Positions 57,252-64,000 of a stretch of 64,000 nucleotides of DNA are shown here, in pieces; the stretch's first letter is position 1; each line of letters starts with the position of its first letter. Source of the DNA: Acidithiobacillus ferridurans (GTDB lineage Bacteria > Pseudomonadota > Gammaproteobacteria > Acidithiobacillales > Acidithiobacillaceae); contig NZ_AP018795.1 in assembly GCF_003966655.1 (NCBI RefSeq), forward strand, positions 2,001,501 to 2,065,500, read 5' to 3'. A program made the translations under genes and the position numbers. The notes under the pieces were generated by a model, which saw nothing but the letters and a program-made list of their open reading frames with translations, made no database searches and was not told where the DNA came from.

Positions 57252-57839
57252 GTGACTGCAGACGAAGTGGTGGCGCTGTACAAAGAAGACGGGGCGCTGC
57301 TCCATGGACATTTTCTGTTATCCTCCGGGCGACATAGCGATACCTACCTGCAGTCGGCCAGGGTGCTGCAATATCCGGGGCACGCTGCGCGACTGTGTGC
57401 GGCGATGGTGGCGGGTATTCCTGATGATCTGCGGCGGCGCATCTCTTGTGTCGTGGGGCCAGCCATGGGTGCGGTTCTGGTATCCTACGAATGCGGGCGT
57501 GCGCTGGGAGTACGCAGCCTGTTTACCGAACGGGAGGCCGGGCAGATGGTGCTGCGCCGGGGCTTTGCGCTGGCGCCGGGTGAGGGCGTCCTGGTGGTCG
57601 AAGATATTACGACGACAGGGGGCTCGACACGGGAATGTATGGCGGCTGTTACCGCAGCCGGTGGGCAGGTATTGGCGGCGTCAGCGATCATTGACCGTAG
57701 TTCGGGATTCAGCGATTTTGACGGTGCACCATTTTTTCCCCTATTGAAGCTCCCCGTGCTTACCTGGGAAGCTGCCGCCTGCCCGCTCTGCGCGGCAGGT
57801 GGAACGCCCGTCAAACCAGGGAGCCGTGGTCTGTCCTGA
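57252..57839 (+). CDS. pyrE: Orotate phosphoribosyltransferase
   Basis: PyrE joins orotate to PRPP to give OMP, the substrate of the preceding gene product PyrF. The 195-aa protein has GHFLLSSGRHSDTYLQSARVL, the RS(L/F)TEREAGQMVLRRGF loop and the PRPP motif GVLVVEDITTTGGSTRE (about residues 115-131). GTG at 57252, preceded by GGAGAAG, is the likely start. 66 bases separate it from pyrF, so they may share a transcript. Confidence 0.94.
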   Translation: MTADEVVALYKEDGALLHGHFLLSSGRHSDTYLQSARVLQYPGHAARLCAAMVAGIPDDLRRRISCVVGPAMGAVLVSYECGRALGVRSLFTEREAGQMVLRRGFALAPGEGVLVVEDITTTGGSTRECMAAVTAAGGQVLAASAIIDRSSGFSDFDGAPFFPLLKLPVLTWEAAACPLCAAGGTPVKPGSRGLS

Positions 57840-57912
57840 CCTTGAGGGGCGAGCGGCTTGTGTTTACTATCGACGTATAGGCTTAGACAAAATGCAAAAG
57901 AAGGATCAGTTC

Positions 57913-59196
57913 ATGCAAATTTCGACACCGGAGGCTGCGCCTCTGGAAAGACACATCCATGTGACCATTCCCGCCAGTGAAGTGGAGAGTGGGGTTTCCC
58001 AGCGTCTGCGTAACAAGGCGCGCTCCGCACGTTTGCCGGGTTTCCGGCCCGGCAAGGCGCCCATGACACTCATCGAACGCCATTATGGTTCCGATGCCCT
58101 CATGGAGACCTTCGACCATCTTATCAACGAACGCTATTCTCAGGTGGTGCGTGACGAATCTTTACGTCCGGTTGGAAGACCGGAAGTGCAGGTTGAGAAA
58201 GGTGGCCGCGGCGAGGACCTCGTGTTTACGGCCGTGGTAGAGGTATACCCCGAATTTGATCCGCAGGTGCCGGACGCCACCGTTATCCGCAAGACGGCTG
58301 AAATGACGGATGCGGACGTGGATGCCACCATAGATATCATGCGTCAGCAGCGGCGTTTTTATGTGCCCGCTGAGCGTCCTGCCCAGAACGAAGACCGGGT
58401 CACCGTGGATTTTCAGGGAGAGATTGATGGTGTCCCCATGGCGGGTGGCGACGTGACCGATTATTCCGTGGTGCTGGGCTCCGGCCGCTTGCTGCCGGAT
58501 ATCGAACAGGGATTGCTGGGGATGTCCGCGGGAGAAGACCGGACTGTCGCGGTGCAGTTTCCGGCAGAATATCATGTGGCGGAGCTCGCCGGCCAAGCCG
58601 CCCAGTTCCATCTGCAGGTCCGGGAAGTGGCAGCGCCACAGTTGCCCGAAGTGGATGCGGCTTTTGCCTTGGCGCTGGGTATCGAGGATGGAGACGTTGC
58701 CGTATTGCGGCAGGAAGTGCGGGAAAATCTCGAACGCGAAGCGCAGCGGATCAGCCGGGGCCAGGTAAAAGCGCAGATGCTGGACTTGGTAGTGGCCAGC
58801 AACCATCCCGATTTGCCCAGGCAAATGATCGGGCAGGAGCTGGAGCGTTTGCAAAAAGACGCCAATGCAGCGGCTGGTAGCGATCTGGACGCGCTGGCCA
58901 GGCGCCGGGTGGTGCTCGGCCTGGTGTTGTCGGAAATCGTCCGGCGCGAAAAGCTGCGGGCATCCCCGGCGGAAGTCACTCAGGTTATCCGGGATATGTC
59001 CGAACAGTATGAAGACCCGGAACAGTTCATAAGCTGGTACCGTAGTAAACCCGAGCAGATGGAGCAGGCCGAGGCCCTGGTGCTGGAAGACAAAGTGGTG
59101 GCATGGCTTCTGGAGCGTGTTAAAGTGAGTGACGAGGCCGTTAGCTTTAACCAGCTCATCGGCCGGGCGCCGACAGGTGAAACAAACGCGGAATAA
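57913..59196 (+). CDS. tig: Trigger factor
   Basis: Trigger factor is the ribosome-bound chaperone and prolyl isomerase that meets nascent chains. The 427-aa protein has the ribosome-binding signature LPGFRPGKAP (about residue 40), the FKBP-type PPIase domain (DRVTVDFQGEIDGVPMAGG to the HLQVREV strand, about 155-240), and the long C-terminal arms. AAGAAGGA seven bases before the ATG at 57913 decides the start over an ATG at 57892. Order tig-clpP-clpX-lon is the classic one. Confidence 0.97.
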   Translation: MQISTPEAAPLERHIHVTIPASEVESGVSQRLRNKARSARLPGFRPGKAPMTLIERHYGSDALMETFDHLINERYSQVVRDESLRPVGRPEVQVEKGGRGEDLVFTAVVEVYPEFDPQVPDATVIRKTAEMTDADVDATIDIMRQQRRFYVPAERPAQNEDRVTVDFQGEIDGVPMAGGDVTDYSVVLGSGRLLPDIEQGLLGMSAGEDRTVAVQFPAEYHVAELAGQAAQFHLQVREVAAPQLPEVDAAFALALGIEDGDVAVLRQEVRENLEREAQRISRGQVKAQMLDLVVASNHPDLPRQMIGQELERLQKDANAAAGSDLDALARRRVVLGLVLSEIVRREKLRASPAEVTQVIRDMSEQYEDPEQFISWYRSKPEQMEQAEALVLEDKVVAWLLERVKVSDEAVSFNQLIGRAPTGETNAE

Positions 59197-59241
59197 CCGG
59201 TGTCCGACGCTGGCCCGTGTCAACAGACAGGAGCATGGATT

Positions 59242-59883
59242 ATGTGGAAACAGACTGAAGGCCAGATGGCACCCGCCGTACAGGGGCTGGGGTATGTGCC
59301 CATGGTGGTCGAACAGACCGGACGCGGTGAGCGATCCTATGATATTTACTCCCGTCTGCTCAAGGAGCGGGTGATTTTTCTGGTGGGCCAGGTGGAAGAC
59401 ATGATGGCCAACCTGGTGGTCGCCCAGTTGCTTTTTCTGGAAGCGGAGAATGACAAGGACATCTCGCTGTATATCAATAGCCCGGGTGGGTCCGTCACTG
59501 CGGGCATGGCGATTTATGACACGATGCAGTTCATCCGTCCGAAGGTCAGTACACTCTGCATCGGGCAGGCGGCGAGCATGGGCGCGGTATTGCTGGCCGC
59601 CGGTGCCGAAGGCAAGCGTTTTGCGTTGCCCAATGCGCGGATCATGTTGCATCAACCCTCCGGTGGTTTTCAGGGACAGGCGCATGATATCGAGATTCAT
59701 ACCAAAGAAATCCTGCGTATCCGGGAGCGGCTCAATGATATCCTGGTCCATCATACCGGGCAGAGCCGGGAACGCATCGAGCAGGATCTCGACAGGGACT
59801 TTTTCATGTCGGCCGAAGAGGCCCAAACCTACCATCTTGTGGACGCCGTGATCAGTCATCGCGGTGAAAACGAGACCGCCTGA
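59242..59883 (+). CDS. clpP: ATP-dependent Clp protease proteolytic subunit
   Basis: ClpP is the tetradecameric serine protease barrel. The 213-aa protein carries [33 protein letters not shown] at its N-terminus, [18 protein letters not shown], catalytic Ser in [15 protein letters not shown], His in [14 protein letters not shown] and Asp in [12 protein letters not shown] precedes the ATG at 59242 by eight bases. clpX follows after 18 bases. Confidence 0.97.
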   Translation: MWKQTEGQMAPAVQGLGYVPMVVEQTGRGERSYDIYSRLLKERVIFLVGQVEDMMANLVVAQLLFLEAENDKDISLYINSPGGSVTAGMAIYDTMQFIRPKVSTLCIGQAASMGAVLLAAGAEGKRFALPNARIMLHQPSGGFQGQAHDIEIHTKEILRIRERLNDILVHHTGQSRERIEQDLDRDFFMSAEEAQTYHLVDAVISHRGENETA

Positions 59884-59901
59884 ACAGGCAGGAGAACAGC
59901 T

Positions 59902-61173
59902 ATGGCTGGAAAGCATGAGGGAAGCGGTGAAAAGACGCTGTATTGTTCGTTCTGTGGCAAGAGCCAGCACGAGGTCCGCAAGCTGATCGCCGGTCCTTCG
60001 GTGTTCATCTGCGACGAATGCATCGAGTTGTGCAATGACATCGTCAAGGACGAGGTGCTGGATGACCACAGTGAGGCTCAGGACAAGCTGCCCAAGCCCA
60101 TGGAAATCCGCAAAACGCTGGATGATTACGTGATTGGTCAGGACGTTGCCAAAAAGGTCTTGTCCGTGGCGGTTTACAATCATTACAAGCGTCTGGAACA
60201 TGGCGGCAAGGACAATGAGGTGGAGCTGGACAAGAGTAATATCCTGCTCATCGGCCCCACCGGTTCGGGCAAGACCCTGCTGGCGCAGACCATGGCTCGC
60301 CTCCTGAACGTGCCCTTTGCCATGGCCGATGCCACGACACTCACGGAGGCCGGCTATGTGGGTGAGGATGTCGAAAACATCATCCAGAAACTGCTGCAGA
60401 AGTGCGACTATGATGTGGAAAAGGCGCAGACCGGCATCGTCTATATCGATGAGATCGACAAGATCACCCGCAAGTCCGAGAACCCCTCCATCACCCGCGA
60501 TGTTTCCGGCGAAGGCGTGCAGCAGGCTTTGCTCAAGCTGATTGAAGGGACGGTGGCCTCGGTTCCACCACAAGGCGGCCGCAAACATCCGCAGCAGGAG
60601 TTTTTGCAGGTGGACACGCGGCATATCCTCTTTATCTGTGGTGGTGCCTTTGCGGGCCTGGAGAAGTCAGTCTCCGCGCGTCTGGAGAAGGGCGGTATGG
60701 GCTTCAATGCGCCCCTCAAGCGCCGCGACAAGGAAGCGACCGCCGCCTTGCTGATGCAGAACCTAGAGCCGGAAGACCTGGTGCGTTATGGCCTGATTCC
60801 CGAGTTCGTCGGGCGTCTGCCCATTTTGGCGCTGCTGGAAGAGCTGGACGAAGAGGCGCTCATTTCCATCCTCACTGATCCGAAAAACGCTTTGGTGAAG
60901 CAGTATCAGAAGCTTTTTGCCCTGGAAGGCGTGACCCTGGAGTTCCGTACCGAGGCACTGCGGGCCATTGCCAAAAAGGCCCTGACCCGCAAGACCGGGG
61001 CACGTGGTCTGCGTTCCATTCTTGAGCAGATTCTGCTGGATACGATGTACGAATTGCCCTCTATGAGTGGCGTGAAAAAGGTGGTGGTGGATGCCGCTGT
61101 CGTGGAAAGCGGCACGAAGCCGCTGCTGGTTTACGATGATGCTGCCAAGGTGGATATGTCTCATCCGGCCTGA
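59902..61173 (+). CDS. clpX: ClpX, AAA+ unfoldase of ClpXP
   Basis: ClpX unfolds substrates and feeds them to ClpP. In 423 aa: the N-terminal C4 zinc finger ([18 protein letters not shown]...CDECIELC, residues 14-43), Walker [17 protein letters not shown] (about 115), pore loop GYVGEDVE, Walker [11 protein letters not shown], sensor motifs, and the IGF-type ClpP loop region [12 protein letters not shown] downstream. Directly after clpP. Confidence 0.98.
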   Translation: MAGKHEGSGEKTLYCSFCGKSQHEVRKLIAGPSVFICDECIELCNDIVKDEVLDDHSEAQDKLPKPMEIRKTLDDYVIGQDVAKKVLSVAVYNHYKRLEHGGKDNEVELDKSNILLIGPTGSGKTLLAQTMARLLNVPFAMADATTLTEAGYVGEDVENIIQKLLQKCDYDVEKAQTGIVYIDEIDKITRKSENPSITRDVSGEGVQQALLKLIEGTVASVPPQGGRKHPQQEFLQVDTRHILFICGGAFAGLEKSVSARLEKGGMGFNAPLKRRDKEATAALLMQNLEPEDLVRYGLIPEFVGRLPILALLEELDEEALISILTDPKNALVKQYQKLFALEGVTLEFRTEALRAIAKKALTRKTGARGLRSILEQILLDTMYELPSMSGVKKVVVDAAVVESGTKPLLVYDDAAKVDMSHPA

Positions 61174-61261
61174 AGTCGGGCGGGGATCGTCCTTGAAAAG
61201 CTCCATCGACGACCCCATCTGCGTTGCTATTGGTAGTAATCACCTGCTTTTGGAGTAGACC

Positions 61262-63697
61262 GTGGCCAAAATCGATAGAAGTCTTCTGGTGGAAGAAGAA
61301 GCACAGATGGTGCCGGTGTTGCCTCTGCGCGATGTCGTGGTATTCCCGTTCATGGTAATCCCTCTTTTCGTGGGGCGGGCAAAGTCGATTCGCGCCCTGG
61401 AAGATGCAATGTCCGGCGAAAAGCAGATTCTGCTGGTATCGCAAAAAAATGCCGCGGACGATGATCCTCAACCGGAGAATATTTACCGGATCGGTACGCT
61501 GGCGACGATTCTGCAGTTGCTCAAGTTGCCCGATGGTACGGTCAAGGTGCTGGTCGAAGGAACAGACCGGGCTAAAATCGTATCTTTCCTGCCGGCGGAG
61601 GAATCCCTGCGCGCTCAGGTACAGATCGTGGTCAGTGGCGCGGCAAATGATCGTGAGCTGGAAGCGCTCATGCGTTCGGTCAGCGCCCAGTTCGAGGCCT
61701 ACGTCAAGCTGAACAAAAAAATTCCCCCGGAGATACTATCCACTCTGGCGAGCATGGATGATCCCGCACGACTGGCCGACACCGTCGCGGCCCATCTCGG
61801 CCTCAAACTCGAAGAAAAGCAGGAAATTCTGGAGAAGGCGGACACCCGCGCCCGGCTGGAGCATCTGCTGGGCATGATGGAGTCTGAAATCGACCTGCTG
61901 CAGGTGGAAAAGCGCATCCGCGGCCGGGTCAAGCGGCAGATGGAAAAGAGCCAGCGCGAGTATTATCTGAATGAGCAGATGAAGGCTATTCAGAAAGAGC
62001 TGGGTGATCTGTCAGAAGAGGGCGGCGGTGAGCTGGATGAACTGGCACGTAAAATCGACAAGGCCGGGATGCCGAAGGATGTACGGACCAAGGCCGACGC
62101 CGAGTTGAAAAAACTGCGGATGATGAGCCCCATGTCGGCAGAGGCAACCGTGGTGCGCAACTATATCGACTGGCTGGTGGGGGTACCGTGGCGTAAACGC
62201 AGCAAAATCACCAAGGATCTCAAGCGGGCCAAGGCCATTCTCGATGCGGATCATTACGGCCTGGAAGACGTCAAGGAGCGCATTCTCGAATATCTTGCCG
62301 TACAGGAACGGGTCGGCAACAGCCGCGGTCCCATCCTGTGTCTGGTGGGCCCCCCCGGCGTGGGCAAGACCAGCCTGGGGCGCTCCATCGCTGCCGCGAC
62401 TGGACGTAAGTTCGTGCGGATGTCCTTGGGTGGCGTGCGCGACGAAGCGGAAATCCGCGGACATCGGCGTACCTACATCGGGGCCCTGCCGGGTAAAATC
62501 GTCCAGAGCCTGGCCAAGATTGCTACGCGCAATCCGCTGATGTTGCTGGATGAAGTAGATAAGATGGCGATGGATTTCCGGGGTGATCCGGCCTCCGCGC
62601 TTCTGGAAGTGCTGGATCCCGAGCAGAACACGACGTTCAGCGACCATTACCTGGAAGTGGACTTCAATCTGTCCGAGGTGATGTTCGTTACCACGGCGAA
62701 CACACTCAATATCCCGGCCCCATTGATGGATCGCATGGAGGTAATCCGGATCTCCGGATACACCGAAGACGAAAAGATCCACATCGCTACCAAGTATCTT
62801 CTGCCCAAGCAGATAGAAAAGGCGGGGCTGCTGGACGGGGAAATGCAGCTTTCCCAAACCGTCATCCGGGATATCATCCGTTACTACACGCGGGAAGCGG
62901 GTGTGCGTAATCTGGAACGGGAACTCGCACGTATTTGCCGGAAGGTGGTAAAGGAACTCCTGCTCGACAAAAAGCGCACGCGTGTGCAGGTTTCGGATCG
63001 CAATCTGGACAAGTATCTCGGGGTGCGCCGCTTCGACTTTGGCAAGGCGGAAAAGGAAAACCGTATCGGTGAAGTCACCGGTCTGGCCTGGACTGAGGTG
63101 GGTGGTGAGTTGCTGAGTATCGAGGCGGTGGTCGTGCCTGGTCGCGGCAAGCTGCTGATCACCGGTAAGCTGGGGGATGTCATGCAAGAATCCATCCAGG
63201 CGGCCATGAGTGTGGTTCGTGCGCGGTCGCGGGCGCTGGGCATTCCCGCAGATTTTTACCAGAACCATGACTTCCATATCCATGTGCCGGAAGGCGCCAC
63301 GCCAAAAGACGGACCCAGCGCAGGCATCGGTATGGCCACTGCCTTGGTATCGGCGCTGACCAATATTCCGGTACATGCCACGGTCGCCATGACCGGGGAG
63401 ATCACGCTGCGCGGCGAGGTCCTGCCCATTGGTGGGTTAAAGGAGAAGTTGCTGGCGGCACATCGCGGCGGCATCAGTACGGTCCTGATCCCAGCGGAGA
63501 ATGAAAAAGATCTGCAGGAAATCCCCAAAAACGTGCGTGATGCGCTGACCATCAAGGTGGTCCGGTGGATTGACGAAGTGCTGGCGATCGCGCTGGAGTC
63601 TTCGCCGACACCTTTGCCGCCTGAAAGCGGGGGTGACGTGCTGGTTGGTGTGGTGCCCGGCAAAGGATCTTCCGAGGACAAGGCAATGGCACATTAG
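61262..63697 (+). CDS. lon: Lon protease (second copy, clpX-linked)
   Basis: The 811-aa protein is the canonical LonA: N-domain [24 protein letters not shown]+ Walker [16 protein letters not shown] (about residue 356), Walker [11 protein letters not shown], and the protease dyad Ser in [11 protein letters not shown] and Lys in [15 protein letters not shown]. The start is GTG at 61262 after TTTTGGAGTAGACC. Its position after clpX and before a HU gene is the standard lon locus, so this is the orthologue of E. coli lon; the copy at 36673 is the paralogue. Confidence 0.96.
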   Translation: MAKIDRSLLVEEEAQMVPVLPLRDVVVFPFMVIPLFVGRAKSIRALEDAMSGEKQILLVSQKNAADDDPQPENIYRIGTLATILQLLKLPDGTVKVLVEGTDRAKIVSFLPAEESLRAQVQIVVSGAANDRELEALMRSVSAQFEAYVKLNKKIPPEILSTLASMDDPARLADTVAAHLGLKLEEKQEILEKADTRARLEHLLGMMESEIDLLQVEKRIRGRVKRQMEKSQREYYLNEQMKAIQKELGDLSEEGGGELDELARKIDKAGMPKDVRTKADAELKKLRMMSPMSAEATVVRNYIDWLVGVPWRKRSKITKDLKRAKAILDADHYGLEDVKERILEYLAVQERVGNSRGPILCLVGPPGVGKTSLGRSIAAATGRKFVRMSLGGVRDEAEIRGHRRTYIGALPGKIVQSLAKIATRNPLMLLDEVDKMAMDFRGDPASALLEVLDPEQNTTFSDHYLEVDFNLSEVMFVTTANTLNIPAPLMDRMEVIRISGYTEDEKIHIATKYLLPKQIEKAGLLDGEMQLSQTVIRDIIRYYTREAGVRNLERELARICRKVVKELLLDKKRTRVQVSDRNLDKYLGVRRFDFGKAEKENRIGEVTGLAWTEVGGELLSIEAVVVPGRGKLLITGKLGDVMQESIQAAMSVVRARSRALGIPADFYQNHDFHIHVPEGATPKDGPSAGIGMATALVSALTNIPVHATVAMTGEITLRGEVLPIGGLKEKLLAAHRGGISTVLIPAENEKDLQEIPKNVRDALTIKVVRWIDEVLAIALESSPTPLPPESGGDVLVGVVPGKGSSEDKAMAH

Positions 63698-63708
63698 AGG
63701 CGGTATGA

Positions 63709-63747
63709 GGACTCATTCCCGCAATTTTAATAATGGAGAATGAGTCC
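63709..63747 (+). repeat. Ten-base inverted repeat after lon
   Basis: GGACTCATTC (63709-63718) and GAATGAGTCC (63738-63747) are perfect complements separated by 19 A/T-rich bases. No T tract follows, so this may be a protein-binding site or a Rho-assisted terminator between lon and the HU gene. The remainder of 63748-63845 shows nothing else that I can support. Confidence 0.4.
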
Positions 63748-63845
63748 AGAATGCGGCGATATCCAATGTTAATGTCCCTGATGGTGATGATTCCGGAGGG
63801 AAGGTCTGGCCGTCCTTTGTGACGTTAGGCATTTTATGCACTTTC

Positions 63846-63875
63846 TTGACCAGCCTTTTTTTACCCTGCTATAAC
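63846..63875 (+). promoter_or_regulatory. Sigma-70 promoter of the HU gene
   Basis: TTGACC (63846-63851) and TATAAC (63870-63875) are 18 bases apart, about 65 bases before the ATG at 63941. Both hexamers are close to consensus. Confidence 0.65.
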
Positions 63876-63940
63876 GTTTTCTGGATAGAGTTGATGCGCA
63901 GTTATACCTAGTAACCGAGTCCATAACAGGAGAAAGAAAT

Positions 63941-64000
63941 ATGAACAAATCGGAGTTGATCGAGAAGATTGCAGAAGAAGCTGGCGTGACCCGTGCCGCC
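63941..64000 (+). CDS. hupB: HU-beta DNA-binding protein, N-terminal part
   Basis: Only the first 20 codons are inside the window: MNKSELIEKIAEEAGVTRAA, the N-terminal helix of HU proteins. AGGAGAAAG precedes the ATG. HU is the abundant nucleoid histone-like protein; the position right after lon is that of hupB in E. coli. It continues beyond the window end. Confidence 0.88.
   Translation, partial: MNKSELIEKIAEEAGVTRAA

Noticed and set aside
58162-60624. Open frame of about 820 codons antisense to tig, clpP and clpX
   Set aside because: It spans three conserved genes on the plus strand and their gaps, and its translation matches nothing known; typical of high-GC shadow frames.

Overview
The window is about 64 kb of a GC-rich gammaproteobacterial-type chromosome, with nearly complete gene content and short intergenic gaps. 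Protein by protein, and by gene order (gyrA-serC-serA-pheA-hisC-aroF-tyrA-aroA-cmk-rpsA-ihfB-lapB-pyrF), it looks most like Acidithiobacillus (A. ferrooxidans/ferrivorans group). That assignment rests on recalled similarity, not on a database search.

Layout. 1-11 kb: housekeeping genes (uvrB with a broken frame, a YahK-type alcohol dehydrogenase, pyrG-kdsA-eno-ftsB, efp, a DUF971 gene, uvrC, pgsA) ending at tRNA-Gly and tRNA-Cys. A decayed EamA-transporter gene abuts tRNA-Cys. 11.8-24.6 kb, all on the minus strand: a complete nitrate assimilation block. It holds nasS (sensor), a NarK-type transporter, a porin, nirB-nirD-nasA, a TrpD2-like gene, cobA and cbiX (siroheme supply), and nasT (ANTAR antiterminator). 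nirB, the transporter and nasS each have a sigma-54 -24/-12 promoter, a hexaloop hairpin just after the predicted start, and an intrinsic terminator before the ATG. The transporter and nirB also have NtrC-like sites. This reads as nitrogen control by NtrC/RpoN at initiation and nitrate/nitrite control by NasS-NasT at leader antitermination, with nasS inside its own circuit. 24.8-28.8 kb: a Crp/Fnr (DNR-like) regulator and a minus-strand operon of globin, [2Fe-2S] reductase, AIF-like reductase and DUF488 behind a DNR-type box. It is a plausible nitric oxide defence module next to nitrite-producing genes.

28.9-34 kb: an EmrAB-TolC-type efflux operon divergent from a LysR regulator. 34-36.2 kb: an accessory patch. 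It has two small minus-strand genes behind a consensus-like LexA box, then the remains of an integron (fragment of an integron-type integrase, attI-like site, one NIPSNAP cassette, an attC half-site fused to a truncated brnT toxin, intact brnA antitoxin, and a second attC interrupted by a decayed group II intron). 36.2-64 kb: hsp20-lon, tRNA-Thr, rlmI, mtnA, the gyrA-to-pyrF serine/aromatic/ribosomal superoperon, pyrE, tig-clpP-clpX-lon, and the start of a HU gene.

Two housekeeping frames are disturbed (uvrB, and gyrA, which appears fused to serC). Each is repaired by adding one G to a short G run, so homopolymer undercalling in the source sequence should be suspected before biology is inferred.
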